DNA from: Latrodectus hesperus
Lineage: Eukaryota; Arthropoda; Arachnida; Araneae; Theridiidae
Direction of reading: 5' to 3'
NCBI GenBank assembly: GCA_037975125.1
Contig: CM075853.1
Span: 38,525,113 to 38,589,112, forward strand
Length of the DNA: 64,000 nucleotides
The notes beneath the pieces are model-generated. The model searched no databases and was not told the DNA's origin. It saw only the letters and a program-made list of their open reading frames with translations. Position 1 is the first letter of the stretch. Every line of letters starts with the position of its first letter. Below, one piece after another: positions 27,380-39,245 of the stretch. Position numbers and translations under genes: made by a program.

Positions 27380-28010
27380 GAAATCGATACGATAGATTCG
27401 CTTCACTCTGACGACTCTATGGTTAAAATGGCAATCAATAAACATAATAGTTGATGAATTCGAAGTCGAATCCATCTTCAGCAAAGTGAAGAGGGGGCCC
27501 ACTCAGATCCCTCAGAGCAACCACTCATTATTTAAGTATTTGGGAAATTTTGAAGAGTGGGGCACAAAAGGGAACGAAATTCACCACAGCGATGAAAATT
27601 CCATTAGTGAGATCACTTCCGGAAAGAGGTTCCCGTTTCCTGTTCCTGGACCCGATTATCGACAGGAATCGAGTCTTGTTAAATGGAGTCGAGAGTAGTC
27701 GTCTGAATGGGAGTGGGGGGAGAGGAAGTTAAAATATTTACCGAGCATTGATGTGCGAAACGCTTTCCAAGTCAGCCCTCTCTATTCTGGTGGAGTGGCC
27801 AGTTGGGATTAGCGAGCGTCCCCCCCCCACCCCCACCTTAAATAAGAGGGAGGGCGAGAGAGAGTGGGCATTCATTTATGGGTCTCATAACCGTTAATAA
27901 TACGGATCGCCTTTTACCAGAAGACCCGCTTGGCCCCGAACGCGAAATGAGAGCGAAAGTGGAACCTCTCACTTTCGAATTTGTCAAATTCACCGAGAAG
28001 AGTCAATAAC
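27380..28010. other. GC-richer island 9
   Basis: CpG-containing block. Two plus frames overlap in different phases (27486-27698 and 27550-27732), so it is stop-poor rather than clearly coding. A long C-run is listed separately. Confidence 0.4.
27820..27837 (-). repeat. C-run (G-rich on the minus strand)
   Basis: About nine to ten C residues, then A, five C, A and CC. On the minus strand this reads as G-runs separated by single T, a possible quadruplex. Homopolymer length may be uncertain in the assembly. Confidence 0.6.
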
Positions 28011-28740
28011 TGGACACATATTGTGTAATCCTTATTCATCTCATTACGAGAATAGTTTTAATACTTGTAATAAATTTTCATAATTCATTAAATTATTTGT
28101 TAAAAAAAATTCAACATAATAATAAAATTAAACATTTCAGTTATAAATAATTAAATATATGTTACTTGAATAGGATCCATATATGAATATTTTAAAGGTT
28201 AGTGAATACTTCGAACAACAGAAATCATTCTGTTAAAGAGACAAACGTAAAGTGAACATTTCTAAATAAGATAACATTAAATTGCCAGAAAAAAAGGATT
28301 TTTAAAAAGCGAAATGATTTATAACATTATTTAATGAATAAAATGAAATAAACTTAAGAAAAAATTAATTATATTTATTACTACATTATTAAACATAATA
28401 AAATTTATTTTGTTAAAAACAAAAAATAAAATTTAAGCAAAATTTAATGATATTACTTCTATTTGTTCTTCAGCAACATTTAGTTTCTTTGGCACTCAAG
28501 TCTTTTTTGTAAACGATGGCTAAATATAGACTGGGAACTACAGTTTAAAACGGCTTTTTTGTAAATATAGACTGGGAACTACAGTTTAAAACGGATTCCA
28601 AACTATTACATATCTTCACGCTGGTCGTGATAATTAAACCATTTTTGTATTCATATGAATTGTGAGATTCTGAGTAAACCATACACAGAGAAATGCAGAT
28701 GAGTGATAGAAAAACTATTTAAATGGGAAAATATGTTCGT
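28011..28740. other. AT-rich DNA with a short tandem duplication
   Basis: AT-rich and without a frame. It contains the duplication at 28502-28594 listed separately. Confidence 0.5.
28502..28594. repeat. Tandem duplication with an internal deletion
   Basis: A 33-bp string starting TAAATATAGACTGGG and ending AAAACGG occurs exactly at 28521-28553 and 28562-28594. Upstream of each copy is CTTTTTTG. The first copy carries about 11 extra bases (ACGATGGCTAA region) bounded by TAAA repeats. The simplest reading is a tandem duplication of about 52 bp followed by a microhomology deletion in the second copy. Confidence 0.85.
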
Positions 28741-29095
28741 TAATCGGGTATCCAAGCTTTCCACTTCGAAAGGCGAGATGTTACCAATAGACTACGAACA
28801 GCAACTCTTTGGTTCATTTTGACAGTGTATAGCCTAACTGTTGAAGATGGCAGTAGGCATTTGCAACATCCATCCATAAACTGCCTTCTAGAAGGACATT
28901 TCAAAGATAGTAGGTCATATTCATATGTTCCAAGACAGGAAAACAGAAAAATTGCCATGCATTCATCCGAGCCAGGTAAAGATAGCAAGCAAAAACGCAA
29001 CACTTACCTTCCATTGTTTAAAAGCCACTGGAATCGAACCTACCATTTACCACTCTGTGGGGACCAATGGGCGACGAGAGCTTTTTATTGCTTCA
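28741..29095 (-). mobile_element. tRNA-related SINE-like sequence, possibly composite
   Basis: On the minus strand from about 29085, a head with box-B-like AGGTTCGATTCCAG (29030-29043) follows a plausible box A near 29065-29075. A second tRNA-like stretch on the same strand lies at about 28745-28800 (TAGTCTATTGGTAAC, then CTTGGATACCC). Two heads suggest one element next to, or inserted in, another. I found no target-site duplication. The overlapping frames 28740-29003 (minus) and 28819-29139 (plus) fall in this repeat-like DNA and are not called genes. Confidence 0.45.
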
Positions 29096-29932
29096 TTTGC
29101 ATGAATTATATATTCAATCACAGTTGTGTTAAGCGATGAGTTTCATTCTATATCATTTCCCCTTCAGTAACATAAACTATTAAGATTAATTTACAACTTC
29201 TGCAAGAACTACGATGTCTACGGATGAAAAATGTAGCGTTTATTAAATTTAAGAAGAATAGTATATATACAATTCAGGAAATGTAAGAAATGCTTCGGTA
29301 AAACCCAGAATAACAGAAAAGAAAAAAGATAAGTCGTTTGTTAAGATAAACACAGATAGAAACATCATTTCTAAGTCCACAAATATTTTGTCACATTGTT
29401 AAATTATGAAAAGACAATAACAAATGGAACCAATGCTTCACTCAAACTGACAAAGAAGCAATTATTTAAAATACGCACATCTAAGAATATGTCATTGCAT
29501 CGTTATAAGGTAAAGCTTACTAATTCCATTTGTGGGGCACAAATCATAAAATGCAAATGTAATAAGCAGGATGGTGAAAATTTCAATATTTATGAACATG
29601 GCAGTCTGCAGCAAAACCGAAGCAAGGACTTGTGTCATTTGTCCTCGAAATACAGGTCCATAGACTCCACAGGAAGGCAGGCTATATATTAAGGCGACCA
29701 CTTAGTTGGGACATTGAGAGAATTTCGGGGGAAAAAGCCCCCTTGGTCATAAAATGCTCTAGAAATGGTCTGTCTTAGACGATATGAAAGATATACTCTA
29801 CTGTGGAATTGTTCGAAGGAAGGGGGCTTTTGTGGAATATTTTCGAAACTTTTAATATTAAAATATTTTTTAGTTTTATTTTTTTTTACACAGCACAATT
29901 CTTCAAAACAAATATTTATGAAATAGACGTGA
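29096..29932. other. Mixed-composition non-coding DNA
   Basis: Moderately AT-rich. Frames at 29396-29692 (plus, 98 codons) and 29492-29701 (minus) overlap and are unrecognised. An ATTTGCAT octamer lies at 29095-29102, beside the SINE edge. A long-spaced inverted repeat at 29733-29831 is listed separately. Confidence 0.45.
29733..29831. repeat. Inverted repeat, 12-bp arms, 75-nt spacer
   Basis: AAAAGCCCCCTT (29733-29744) has its exact reverse complement AAGGGGGCTTTT at 29820-29831. Five consecutive C and G in an AT-rich setting make chance less likely than for AT arms. It could be a degraded foldback element. Confidence 0.65.
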
Positions 29933-29977
29933 AAATATCTTAAGTTTTTCTCTAAAAACAGGACTATGTCATTGTGA

Positions 29978-29980
<3 letters not shown>

Positions 29981-30070
<90 letters not shown>

Positions 30071-30076
30071 CATACA
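29981..30076. repeat. Compound (TA)n(TG)n(TA)n microsatellite
   Basis: About 48 bp of TA repeat, then about 20 bp of TG repeat, then about 20 bp of TA repeat, ending in CATACACAT. All three blocks are alternating pyrimidine-purine. Confidence 0.93.
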
Positions 30077-30580
30077 CATTACAACCAAAAGTTAATATGG
30101 TTTATTTGCTCTTTGATTAATTCGCATAGCGTTTAATGCTTTATATCCAAATCGTGCGTAAATTTTAATATTTTAGTGTTAAAAAATATACTGGTGAAAT
30201 CTATATATTTTTCACATACACTAGAGTATTAAAATTGGCTATTTTCATTCATAGCACTGGCGCAGAAATATCAGTGTGTGCAAACACTTTAAAATTAAAG
30301 TATACAATTTATCATAATAAGTTGTTCCTTGGTTGATTAAAGAATACTTTTTTTAAAAAATTCCTTACTTCGATAAATATAATTCAACAAATATATACTA
30401 TCGTAAATTAGTAATTTGCACTAAATTGATTATTAATATTGTTAATCAGAAAATTAAATTTTAGAATTAATTATAATAATTAATAGATATTTAAAATTTA
30501 AGTTATACATTTAAGGTAATTTTAGCACTCTAAGCAGATTTGAAGAAAGAAAACCCATTTACTATGCCATAAAAAAACTT

Positions 30581-30604
30581 TATATCTATCTATCTATCTA
30601 TCTA

Positions 30605-30692
<88 letters not shown>
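30581..30692. repeat. (TATC)n(TA)n compound microsatellite
   Basis: Five to six TATC tetranucleotides, one TACC variant, then about 86 bp of TA repeat to 30692. Confidence 0.93.
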
Positions 30693-30695
<3 letters not shown>

Positions 30696-31439
30696 AAAAA
30701 ATAAATATAATGATAACGATTCTCAAAGACTTAATACTGCAAGACACAGATTTTGTTTAGAGAGCCAATAATAGTCAACAATATAAGAACAAATCAGTAA
30801 CTAAAGAAATTAAATTATTTTTTGGTGAATTCACCAACAACATGCGAAAAATGTTAAGAATTAAAAACAAGAAAATAAAATAAGAAATGATTAAAAATAT
30901 GTATAAATCTCTCTCATATTTATAATAACCAGTGTCGTATTTATAGCATTGTTAAAACGAATAAAGTGTAGATGGAAAATTAATTATTAAGAAAAATCAG
31001 CTTTCGTTATTAATTTTTTAAAATAAAAACATAATAATTTCTTAATTATTAAAATTATGAATATAATTTATCATACCAATTAGATAATTTAAAACTTTCA
31101 TATCTAGTTATTATTAGTGAAACTTATATACGAATAAATTTATACTTTTTGATCTATCTTAATTCTATCAAAGGCAAGGTAAGTGGAACAGACAAATAAT
31201 AGACCATAATATATTATATAATGACATATTTTTATTTTTTACTCATCAGAACATAAATTTTTTTTGTTTTCAATTAATTACAAATGCTATTATATGCTAG
31301 ATTATAATGAAAAAGCCTCATTAAACTAATTTGAAATTTATATATAGGCTTAATTTCTCAATCAACTATGAAAAAGTAGTGACAAATAGAACGACGAAAC
31401 TTATTCGTCAGAGCAATATAATTTAATATGAATTCAAAG

Positions 31440-31550
31440 CACTGCAAAAATTTGACCTGATGTGAGAATTGAACTGCTAAACTTAAAATCAGAGAGCTAA
31501 TCAACGGCTAACTAGACAAGCTAGTATCTAGTCGGCAGTGGCTAATCATA
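31440..31550 (-). mobile_element. Degenerate tRNA-like SINE head
   Basis: On the minus strand, TGTCTAGTTAGCCG (box-A-like) is followed about 40 nt later by CAGTTCAATTCTCA (box-B-like). The patch is less AT-rich than its flanks. No body, tail or target-site duplication is clear, so this is probably an old or truncated copy. Confidence 0.4.
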
Positions 31551-32677
31551 CCTATGCTTCTATGATTTAGGAATTAAGGTATGTAAAAAATAATAAAATA
31601 GAAAATTACAATAAAAACTGTATAGGGTTCAAAATAAACACGTAAATATACTGATAAATACTAGTTAATAGCAGAATTAATATAAATAATTCATTTATTC
31701 TACAAAATAACAATAACTAAATTTCATAAAAAAGTTTAAGTAAATATAACTGTATATGCATCCTCAAATACGAATTAGATATATCGAAATACATTAAAAG
31801 GTATGGCATAAAACAATTACTATTCGCACATACATTAAGCACTCCTATCCATTAAAATTTTCTCCAGACATATTAAATTTAATTATGATGAAAATTAAAG
31901 AAAGTTTACTTTTCAAGGAACTAAAATTAATTAAATTGAGAAAGTTTTTATTCACACTGACAGGAAATAATGAATTAAATTTTCAAACAGTTGTAAGGTA
32001 ATATATGTATACAAATAGATAACAGCTAAAAAATAAATTAATTAAATATATTGTTATAAATAAATAAATAATTATTTTGGATGAAATATTGTTTCAATAT
32101 TTTTGAAGTCTTATAAGCACTTATTTATATGCTACACAAAGAATACATAGAAATAAAAAAGAATACAACAATAAAAAATTTGATGATTAAAAATATTTTT
32201 AAAAAACGTAAAATTTAATAAAACACTTAAAAAAATGAAAGAAGCTATTATTTAATTTAGTTTTAAAATATTTTTAATTAAAATTTTTTAATATTTTTAG
32301 ACGTAATGGTTAACTTCTAAGCATCTAAAGATTAAATTGTAATATCATACATTAAACTATTTTAATCTTTAACAGTATTTAGTGAATTATATGAATTACA
32401 TTTTATTTATATAAATAATATTTTTAAAAAATCTGCTTTTTATAATTTGTTTCATGGATTTAAATGATTAAGATGATAAATTTTCTTATGAGAATATTTC
32501 GGCGTTTTCCTTCACAACAGAAAGAGAAATTGAGGAAAAAGTTAGTTTCGGGTTTTCAACATAGAATTTGTGTTAGTAGAATAACGATCTTGAAGACAGA
32601 GTAAAATATTTCATGTTTAAAAAAAATTAAGAGGGAAAGAATTTATAAAATATTTGTGACTCAAAATACCAAATCGT

Positions 32678-32691
32678 CCACCAGATGGCAG
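32678..32691 (+). promoter_or_regulatory. Perfect match to CTCF core consensus
   Basis: CCACCAGATGGCAG fits the published CTCF core CCASYAGRKGGCRS at all 14 positions. It lies in a short GC-richer patch (32660-32760) within otherwise AT-rich DNA. CTCF is conserved in most bilaterians and organises chromatin domains. Binding here is inference. Confidence 0.5.
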
Positions 32692-33537
32692 TATTACCAT
32701 TCAATTCTCAAAAGTATCACCTCATTTACTGGAGAAGGGGCCTGGACGGCAACATTAGGGCAAATTTAAATACAGTGAAACGAAAAATTTTATTAGCATT
32801 TTCAAAAAATAAATTTGTTGAATGTTCATGAAAATTCAATTAATAATTTTCCAATGACTTTAACTCATTAATGGCGTTATATAAAATAAATGTAATGTAA
32901 ATAAGAAAATTTTTATCAAAATAGTTGGTTTTAAATAGTATTATTTTCGTAAAAATATGCATTTGGTAAAAATATTATAAGGTATAAAAAACTTCCGACA
33001 CATAAAAATTGCATAATATTTATAATAAATGTGAAAAATGAAAAAATAGAAAAAATGTTCGATTTCATTTATTTTTAAACGACTATTTTATTTGTAATTC
33101 TAAAAAATTAATCTAGCATTTACATTTTCAATTTTTTTTTCAAATTTATAACTTAATTGTTTAGTGAAGTAATAAATTAAAAAAACAAATCACACGACTG
33201 TATGTTAAATTTTTAATAATTAGAAAGTTTCAACCGATTTTGCATTTTTAAATCACTACATTAAAAATCGAAAAATTGCTGTTAATTTTTTTTTTTTTTT
33301 ACATATAAATGCAAACCAATAATTCAAAAATATATAATTTATCATTAAATTACATTTTACCAGCAATAAACAAAGCATGTTATATATTTAATTTTGATGA
33401 TTAAATATTGACAATTATTTTCCCTTACATAATTTTCAAGTGTAAAAAAATAAAATTGTAATGAAATATTTGAAATAATAATTTGCATTAGATAGCAACG
33501 TAAACAGTAAGCAATGTTATGGTGCATCAAATATTAC

Positions 33538-33591
33538 ATAATTTTAAGATTGTATTATGAAATTTAATTTAATAATACAATCTTAAATTAT
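33538..33591. repeat. Inverted repeat, about 20-bp arms, 13-nt loop
   Basis: ATAATTTTAAGATTGTATTAT (33538-33558, 21 nt) pairs with the 20-nt arm at 33572-33591, with a single unpaired T. The innermost 13 or more pairs are perfect. It may be a foldback element or a short hairpin RNA. The AT-rich stem would be weak. Confidence 0.75.
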
Positions 33592-34079
33592 CAATTTTTT
33601 ACCAAATGTTATGATTCTTTCTGAGCTATATGTTCATAACAATAAAAAATTACAACTTTGAAACCCGCAGTGTGCGCGCGCATCCTTTCGTATTAGTTAA
33701 ATTTATCGATATTACTTTTTTTTATTGAAAACTAATATTTTTCAGTAAAATAAGTGCAAACAACTAAAAACATAGAATGTATAAATATGAATAAGAAATA
33801 AATAAAATATAAATAAATTAAGAAACATGTAATACAATTAAATATACTTAAATATCATAACAGCAAAAACATTAAGTAGGAATATAAAACATTAGATTTT
33901 ATATTAATAGTAAGATGTATACAAATATCAAAAATAAAGCAATTTGATATAAATGACATCAATGAGTAGTAATATTATTTTGGTCCATGCTGTTACGGCA
34001 TTTAAATGAAACTTTAAAACAATTTTCACTTCCAAATACTGCTATCATTTTACTCCACTTTTCAATGTTTGCAAAATCA

Positions 34080-34500
34080 AAAAAGAAGGAATGACAGAAA
34101 GAGGATGGAGCATCAGTGACATTTTTTGAAGTAGACATTTAAGAAAATCACTCCCAATCTGGATAGGTCGCCAAAAATAATAAAATAAAGGGTGAATTCT
34201 TCCTTTTGGCGCTGTTCGATCAATGATAAAAACATCAAATTCCTACCGAGTTAAGTCGTTCTTTTATCTTTCCGGAGAGTGATTTCTATCCAACTTTAGT
34301 TTTGGCTTTTATTAGCGATAAATATTTTATGAGCAGATTCCCTCCGTAGGGAATTGGCTGCCTTCCCCATAATTAAATATCCCTATCGTCTCAACGTAAA
34401 AAGGGGAAAAAAAAGTATGTGCTTCAATTAAAGATTTTCAGTTTTCCGTGACACTCACCTGTTTTTATTAGCCCCGATTGAGATACCCACACTCCATATT
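34080..34500. other. GC-richer island 10, candidate enhancer
   Basis: Stands out from AT-rich flanks on both sides. It contains several TTTATTAG, TTTATGAG and AATAAAGGG-type strings that resemble sites of Hox/Caudal-class homeodomain proteins (around 34180, 34310-34335 and 34465), plus GATAAA strings. No frame of 60 codons. I infer possible regulatory DNA. Confidence 0.35.
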
Positions 34501-36649
34501 TTGAACACTTAAAAATTGCGACACGAACAAATTTCATTTCAAAATACATTTGCATTCGCACCAATTAAACTACATATTAAAGTAGTTTTACATGTTAGAA
34601 AAGTTGAAAAAAATATGCTGAATAATTTAAATATATTTTGTATATTTTATTTATTTTAAATGAACAGCATAATTTTTTAAAAAAATTATGGTATTAAGAG
34701 AAACTTTCTGCATATGAAATTAAATTTTAAGAATCTTTGTAAGTGTTATACATTTTATAAATCACAGTGATAACATTCAAGTTTTTAGCTAAACTAATTT
34801 TTTAACTTCACTTTTAAAAATTTATATGAATCGATGTAAACATAACATACTACAATAACAATTTAATTTTCAAGAATTATATCTTAATTGAAAAAATTAA
34901 TTCCACGTTTACACACAATTTCATTCATAATTTATTTTAGAACTAAACCTTCACGTTTACACTTAGCTCTGCAACTATATTGCACCATTTTTTTACCAAA
35001 TTGGAAAAGCCTTTGAACTAATAAAATATAAAACAATCAAGATAATTTTCATGATATTTTAGAGTTAAAAAATGTTTGCTAAGAGGGTCATCCAAAAAAA
35101 TATACTACTTAATAATAAAAAACGAAAAAAACTAATAACAATCCAGAATTTAAGTAACTACCAAACTTCGCCCTTTTTAAACTGGAACGCCTCACAATCG
35201 CTATAAATAAAACTGACCTCAGGTTTGGTAAGTTTAAAATATATATATATATATAATTTATATTATGAAACTGATTTTTTTTATTGCTACATCAGACCAC
35301 TGAATTCTCTCGACATTTAAAAGCTCCGAAAAATGCATTATGTCCGACAAAATATAAGACAAATATAGTTATAGATATAATTATAGCGACAAAATATAGT
35401 TATAAGAAGTGTGTCCGCTTGTGTGCCATCCACACCTTGACCGGACATTCTATATGGTCATTTATTTTTTAAATAAAAGATATTGAATTTCTTAATCAAT
35501 GAAATTCGAATTGTTTAACTTATCTAAGGCAGGAAATGGATTACGAACTTAAACCATCAAGTTCCACGCCTTGTTGGTACTTGATGATTTGGATAATTTA
35601 TGATAATTAAAGAATTATTTTGAAAATTCCATAAATATATTCTATTATTTGAAAATTTCAAATGATTTTGTTTAAAAGACATATGTATGTAAATACGGTA
35701 CAAAAATATATATTAAGAAGTAAAAATAAAATATAATAAATTTTCTTTTACCAAAAATTTTATTCAATAAAAAAATTAATAATAACAATTGCAACACTTT
35801 ATTTTACAATAATTCTGTAAAAATTAGACGACAGTCAGAAATCTTTTTTAAAATTCATATTCAATGCAATTTCTTAACTTAGCAATTTCTTAACATAAAT
35901 TTAATGTTCATATATTAATATAAATATAATTCAAATCAGGCTTTCAACATTTCTACTAAGATTGATTGAATTAGTTTCAACACAATCTTTTACCCTACAT
36001 ACTTAACCCTACATAGTAAATCAGTTTTTAGTTAATAAGTGGAAAGACATATTTTTGCTCAAGTACTCTTTCAAAAATTTTTATACTGTACATTAAAAAA
36101 TAATAAGCATACAAAAATTCTAAATGTTCACAATACAATTTCTAACTTTCCTAAATGAAAAAATCTTATTTTTCTTTTAAAACATAAATAAAAATTTTAA
36201 ATTGTATAAAACAGCTTAATGATTTCCTGATATTTGCAAGTATATTATTGATAAAATATTCACGAATTTTCAGTAAATTTCCTAACTCAAGTTACAGTTC
36301 ACATATAAAAAGTAACCATAATTTTCTCAAAATTTTTCGTTTATCAATAAAATAATATAAAACAAGTTTTAACAAAAAAAAGTAAAAATTATGAATTAAG
36401 GATTACTTTTCTTCTTTGCTGTCACTAAAAATTTAAAAAAAATTGTTGGCAAATATATAATACTCTAACACTCAAGTCAGTTCAAAGTAATTATATATTG
36501 AAACTTCTAGCACAAAAATAATAAATAAGGCTGCTTAAGAATTTCTTTATATGAATTTCATGTTCAAATCCAGTTATCATTTCAACATCAGTGAACAATA
36601 CAGAAACAATGGAATGTACAAGTAGCTGCTTGCTTGAATATGTTGGAAT
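34501..36649. other. AT-rich non-coding DNA
   Basis: AT-rich. A mixed patch at 35160-35480 includes direct repeats of CGACAAAATATA (35345-35356 and 35387-35398). The frame at 35284-35472 overlaps these repeats and is not recognisable. Confidence 0.5.
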
Positions 36650-37190
36650 CTTTTCACGATTGAGGACAGTGGAATTTCCACATGGCATAAAGATGGAATT
36701 AGAACCAAAAAAAGGATAAAAAATAAAGACAATAACCCTTCACACTCACACACAAAAAAGCATACAAATGAAAAAACATCTGCCCATCTGTCTCTGCGAT
36801 GTGTCTTGGGTAAAACCACCGGCAGTATCAACATCATTAAAAGTAAAAGACACCGAATTTCGGCTTTTCCAGGAGGATACGGACGATAGCTTTATAGCTC
36901 AAATCAAGCCAAAAGTTAGATGTTATTTTTTTCAGGGCCCATTTTTCTTTTCATTTGGAGGTTACAACGAGGTTACAGTTAAGTGTCTGGCCTTAACAAA
37001 GTCCACCTTCTAATGGCACCGTTGACGCACACTTTTGCGGGGGTGGGCCTCAGATAGGCCACCGCCTCATAAATTCCAAGCGCAAAAAAAAGAAAAAAGA
37101 GAGAGAAAGGGGCCTCATCTTTTAGGAACGGTATAAGTTTTCCTACTAGTGGGTCATCGAACGGAGAATTCTGGGTACTCATACAAATTT
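36650..37190. other. GC-richer island 11
   Basis: Mixed composition with overlapping frames on both strands (36577-36837 and 36979-37182 minus, 36768-37013 plus). Translations are unrecognised. Nothing supports an exon. Confidence 0.4.
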
Positions 37191-38851
37191 TGATTGATTG
37201 TCATATAACGATAGGAGAAAAAATTAAATTATAATCCACATTAATTAAAATCAGTAAAAATCAAACCGAAGAGTTTTTTATTATCCCATAGCTATACAAA
37301 TCTCAAGAAATTAATCATTACTTTTGTATGTCACCTGCATAAATTTCAAAGCCGTGACAAAAGTCATATCGTATTTGTTTTTTCAAAAAGATACCATGCT
37401 TAATCATCCAATATATTATCAAATAATGCAGGCATTTAGAGTTTCCTACTATTTGATTTGCTTTCGTTCGAGTATTTTACTTTGACTAAACACACACAAT
37501 GGAACAAAACAGATCTGTATGCAATGACTTCGGAATCATTTTTGTTCTACAATGCGGTTAAAAATTGTTATCTCAAAATTTATGTTAATTCTAAGATAAT
37601 ATAAGTTTTGAAGAATATTTTTTAACGTAGTAATAAATATTAATTTCAAGATAATATTACATACGTCCAAATTGCGGAAACTCAAACATCTTAAAATACG
37701 TAATCTTAAAAGTTTTTTTTTTCCTTAAAATTTAAATTCAGAAAATAGTTTTACTGCAGAATGTATAAAAATTAAACCTAAAACATCTAAAATAATTTTT
37801 AAGTCATTTTAGTAAATATTAAATTATACTTTTTTATTTAAATTACGGTGATCAGTTTAGAAATTAATGTAAATTTGTGAAAACTTTTATTGATGATGGT
37901 ATTTCAAAAATTTTAAATGTCCAAATGTTTTCACGTAAATCTTTCAAAAAAAAAAAGGTCGATAGTAAAAAATTGTTGTATGCCTATTCAAACATTGAAG
38001 GAAAAAAAGAGTATAATACCAAGCTCATTGATACCATTAAATAACAAGTCTTATGTATCCCCTTCAATATTTTGTTTACATTAAAATTATAAAAATTTCG
38101 AAATTTTACAACCATTTTACACTTATGAGTACACTTAACATTTTACTTCTTGTTTTACAAAATTTAATTAATTTACAATAATCATAGTTATTAAAAACAT
38201 AAAAGTTTTTAATGAAAATCGAGAGAATTTAAAAAATGACTAAAAATAACGGTGACGTTGGTTCGTTCGCAGCTCAAGATCAGTGCTTATTCGATCAGTA
38301 CCTACCGCTTAAAGTTTTCGAAATTTAAAATTACCATAACAGCCATTAAACACACAAATAGGATATAAAATAGGATAATGGACTTTTTTAAATAAAGTTC
38401 ATTAGCGTACTGAGAATTGAACCTGGTTGAGGTATGGTTACGTAAAATTTAAATTAATCAAAATAGTAAGCTTTTAAATATGATTTTGTTTTCTCATTAA
38501 CAGATTAATTGAAAAATCTCATTTACCAATACAAGCTTTCAGATTCTTAGTATTTCAATAAACGCTTTTTGCAAGATTTCCTTCTACTTTCTCTTTCCTC
38601 CTGCATTTTTGGAAAAACCCTCAAGCATTGCATTTGATCAGTTTATTTCCTCAAAGTCTTTCTTTTGGAATTAAATACCATTTTCTTCAAATACTTTATT
38701 AGAATTTTAAGCTTTTCTTCCATCTTTTCCTGTTTTTGTTTAATCTTTTTCTTGAATTGAAATCGATTTTCTTTTTCTTTTTTTAAATAAATTTCTGTTT
38801 TCTCTTTTCTAATTTATCACATTGCCTTTTCACCAAAAAATACAGAAACAA

Positions 38852-38883
38852 TAATCAAGCATTTAATGAGAAATGCTTGATTA
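38852..38883. repeat. Perfect inverted repeat, 13-bp arms, 6-nt loop
   Basis: TAATCAAGCATTT (38852-38864) and its exact reverse complement (38871-38883) flank the loop AATGAG. Arm and loop lengths match the hairpin at 18124, but the sequence does not. Confidence 0.85.
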
Positions 38884-39211
38884 CCAATATTATCATTATT
38901 TATTTATTAGTACTTGTACAAATTTATTTATATAATAATTGTAATTTTGAAGACAGTTGACCATATATATATAGTAGGTATTTAAAATATATTTATATAA
39001 ATACGTCGACTCAATTTTTTTCCAGCTGAACAACACCCTTAATTTATACACATTAGGCATTTCCACATGAAAGACAAAATTGATATATAGGAATCTTATT
39101 TAAGACATTTAAAAAAATTATTTAAGCTTGTGCAACAAATAAATTACAAATCACTTATTCAAAAACAGTGTCTCATATTTTGTCGAAATGAAACCTCAGT
39201 TTTAAAAGTTT

Positions 39212-39245
39212 TTAACTACTTATGTCTCAGTTAACTACTTATGTC
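39212..39245. repeat. 15-bp direct repeat, period 19
   Basis: TTAACTACTTATGTC occurs at 39212-39226 and again at 39231-39245. A small local duplication. Confidence 0.75.

Larger units (their letters stand above)
29933..34079. other. AT-rich non-coding DNA
   Basis: Over 4 kb of very AT-rich DNA with no frame of 60 codons. It holds two microsatellites, a SINE-head-like patch at 31440-31550, a CTCF-type motif at 32678, a run of 15 T at 33286-33300 and a hairpin at 33538. A short GTGTGCGCGCGC tract lies near 33670. Confidence 0.55.

Noticed and set aside
35515..35590. tRNA-like or hairpin sequence
   Set aside because: Only a 7-bp stem and a box B with one inserted base are present. Below what I would call.
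38395..38430. Box-B-like AGGTTCAATTCTC on the minus strand
   Set aside because: No matching box A lies at the right distance, and no body or duplication is visible.
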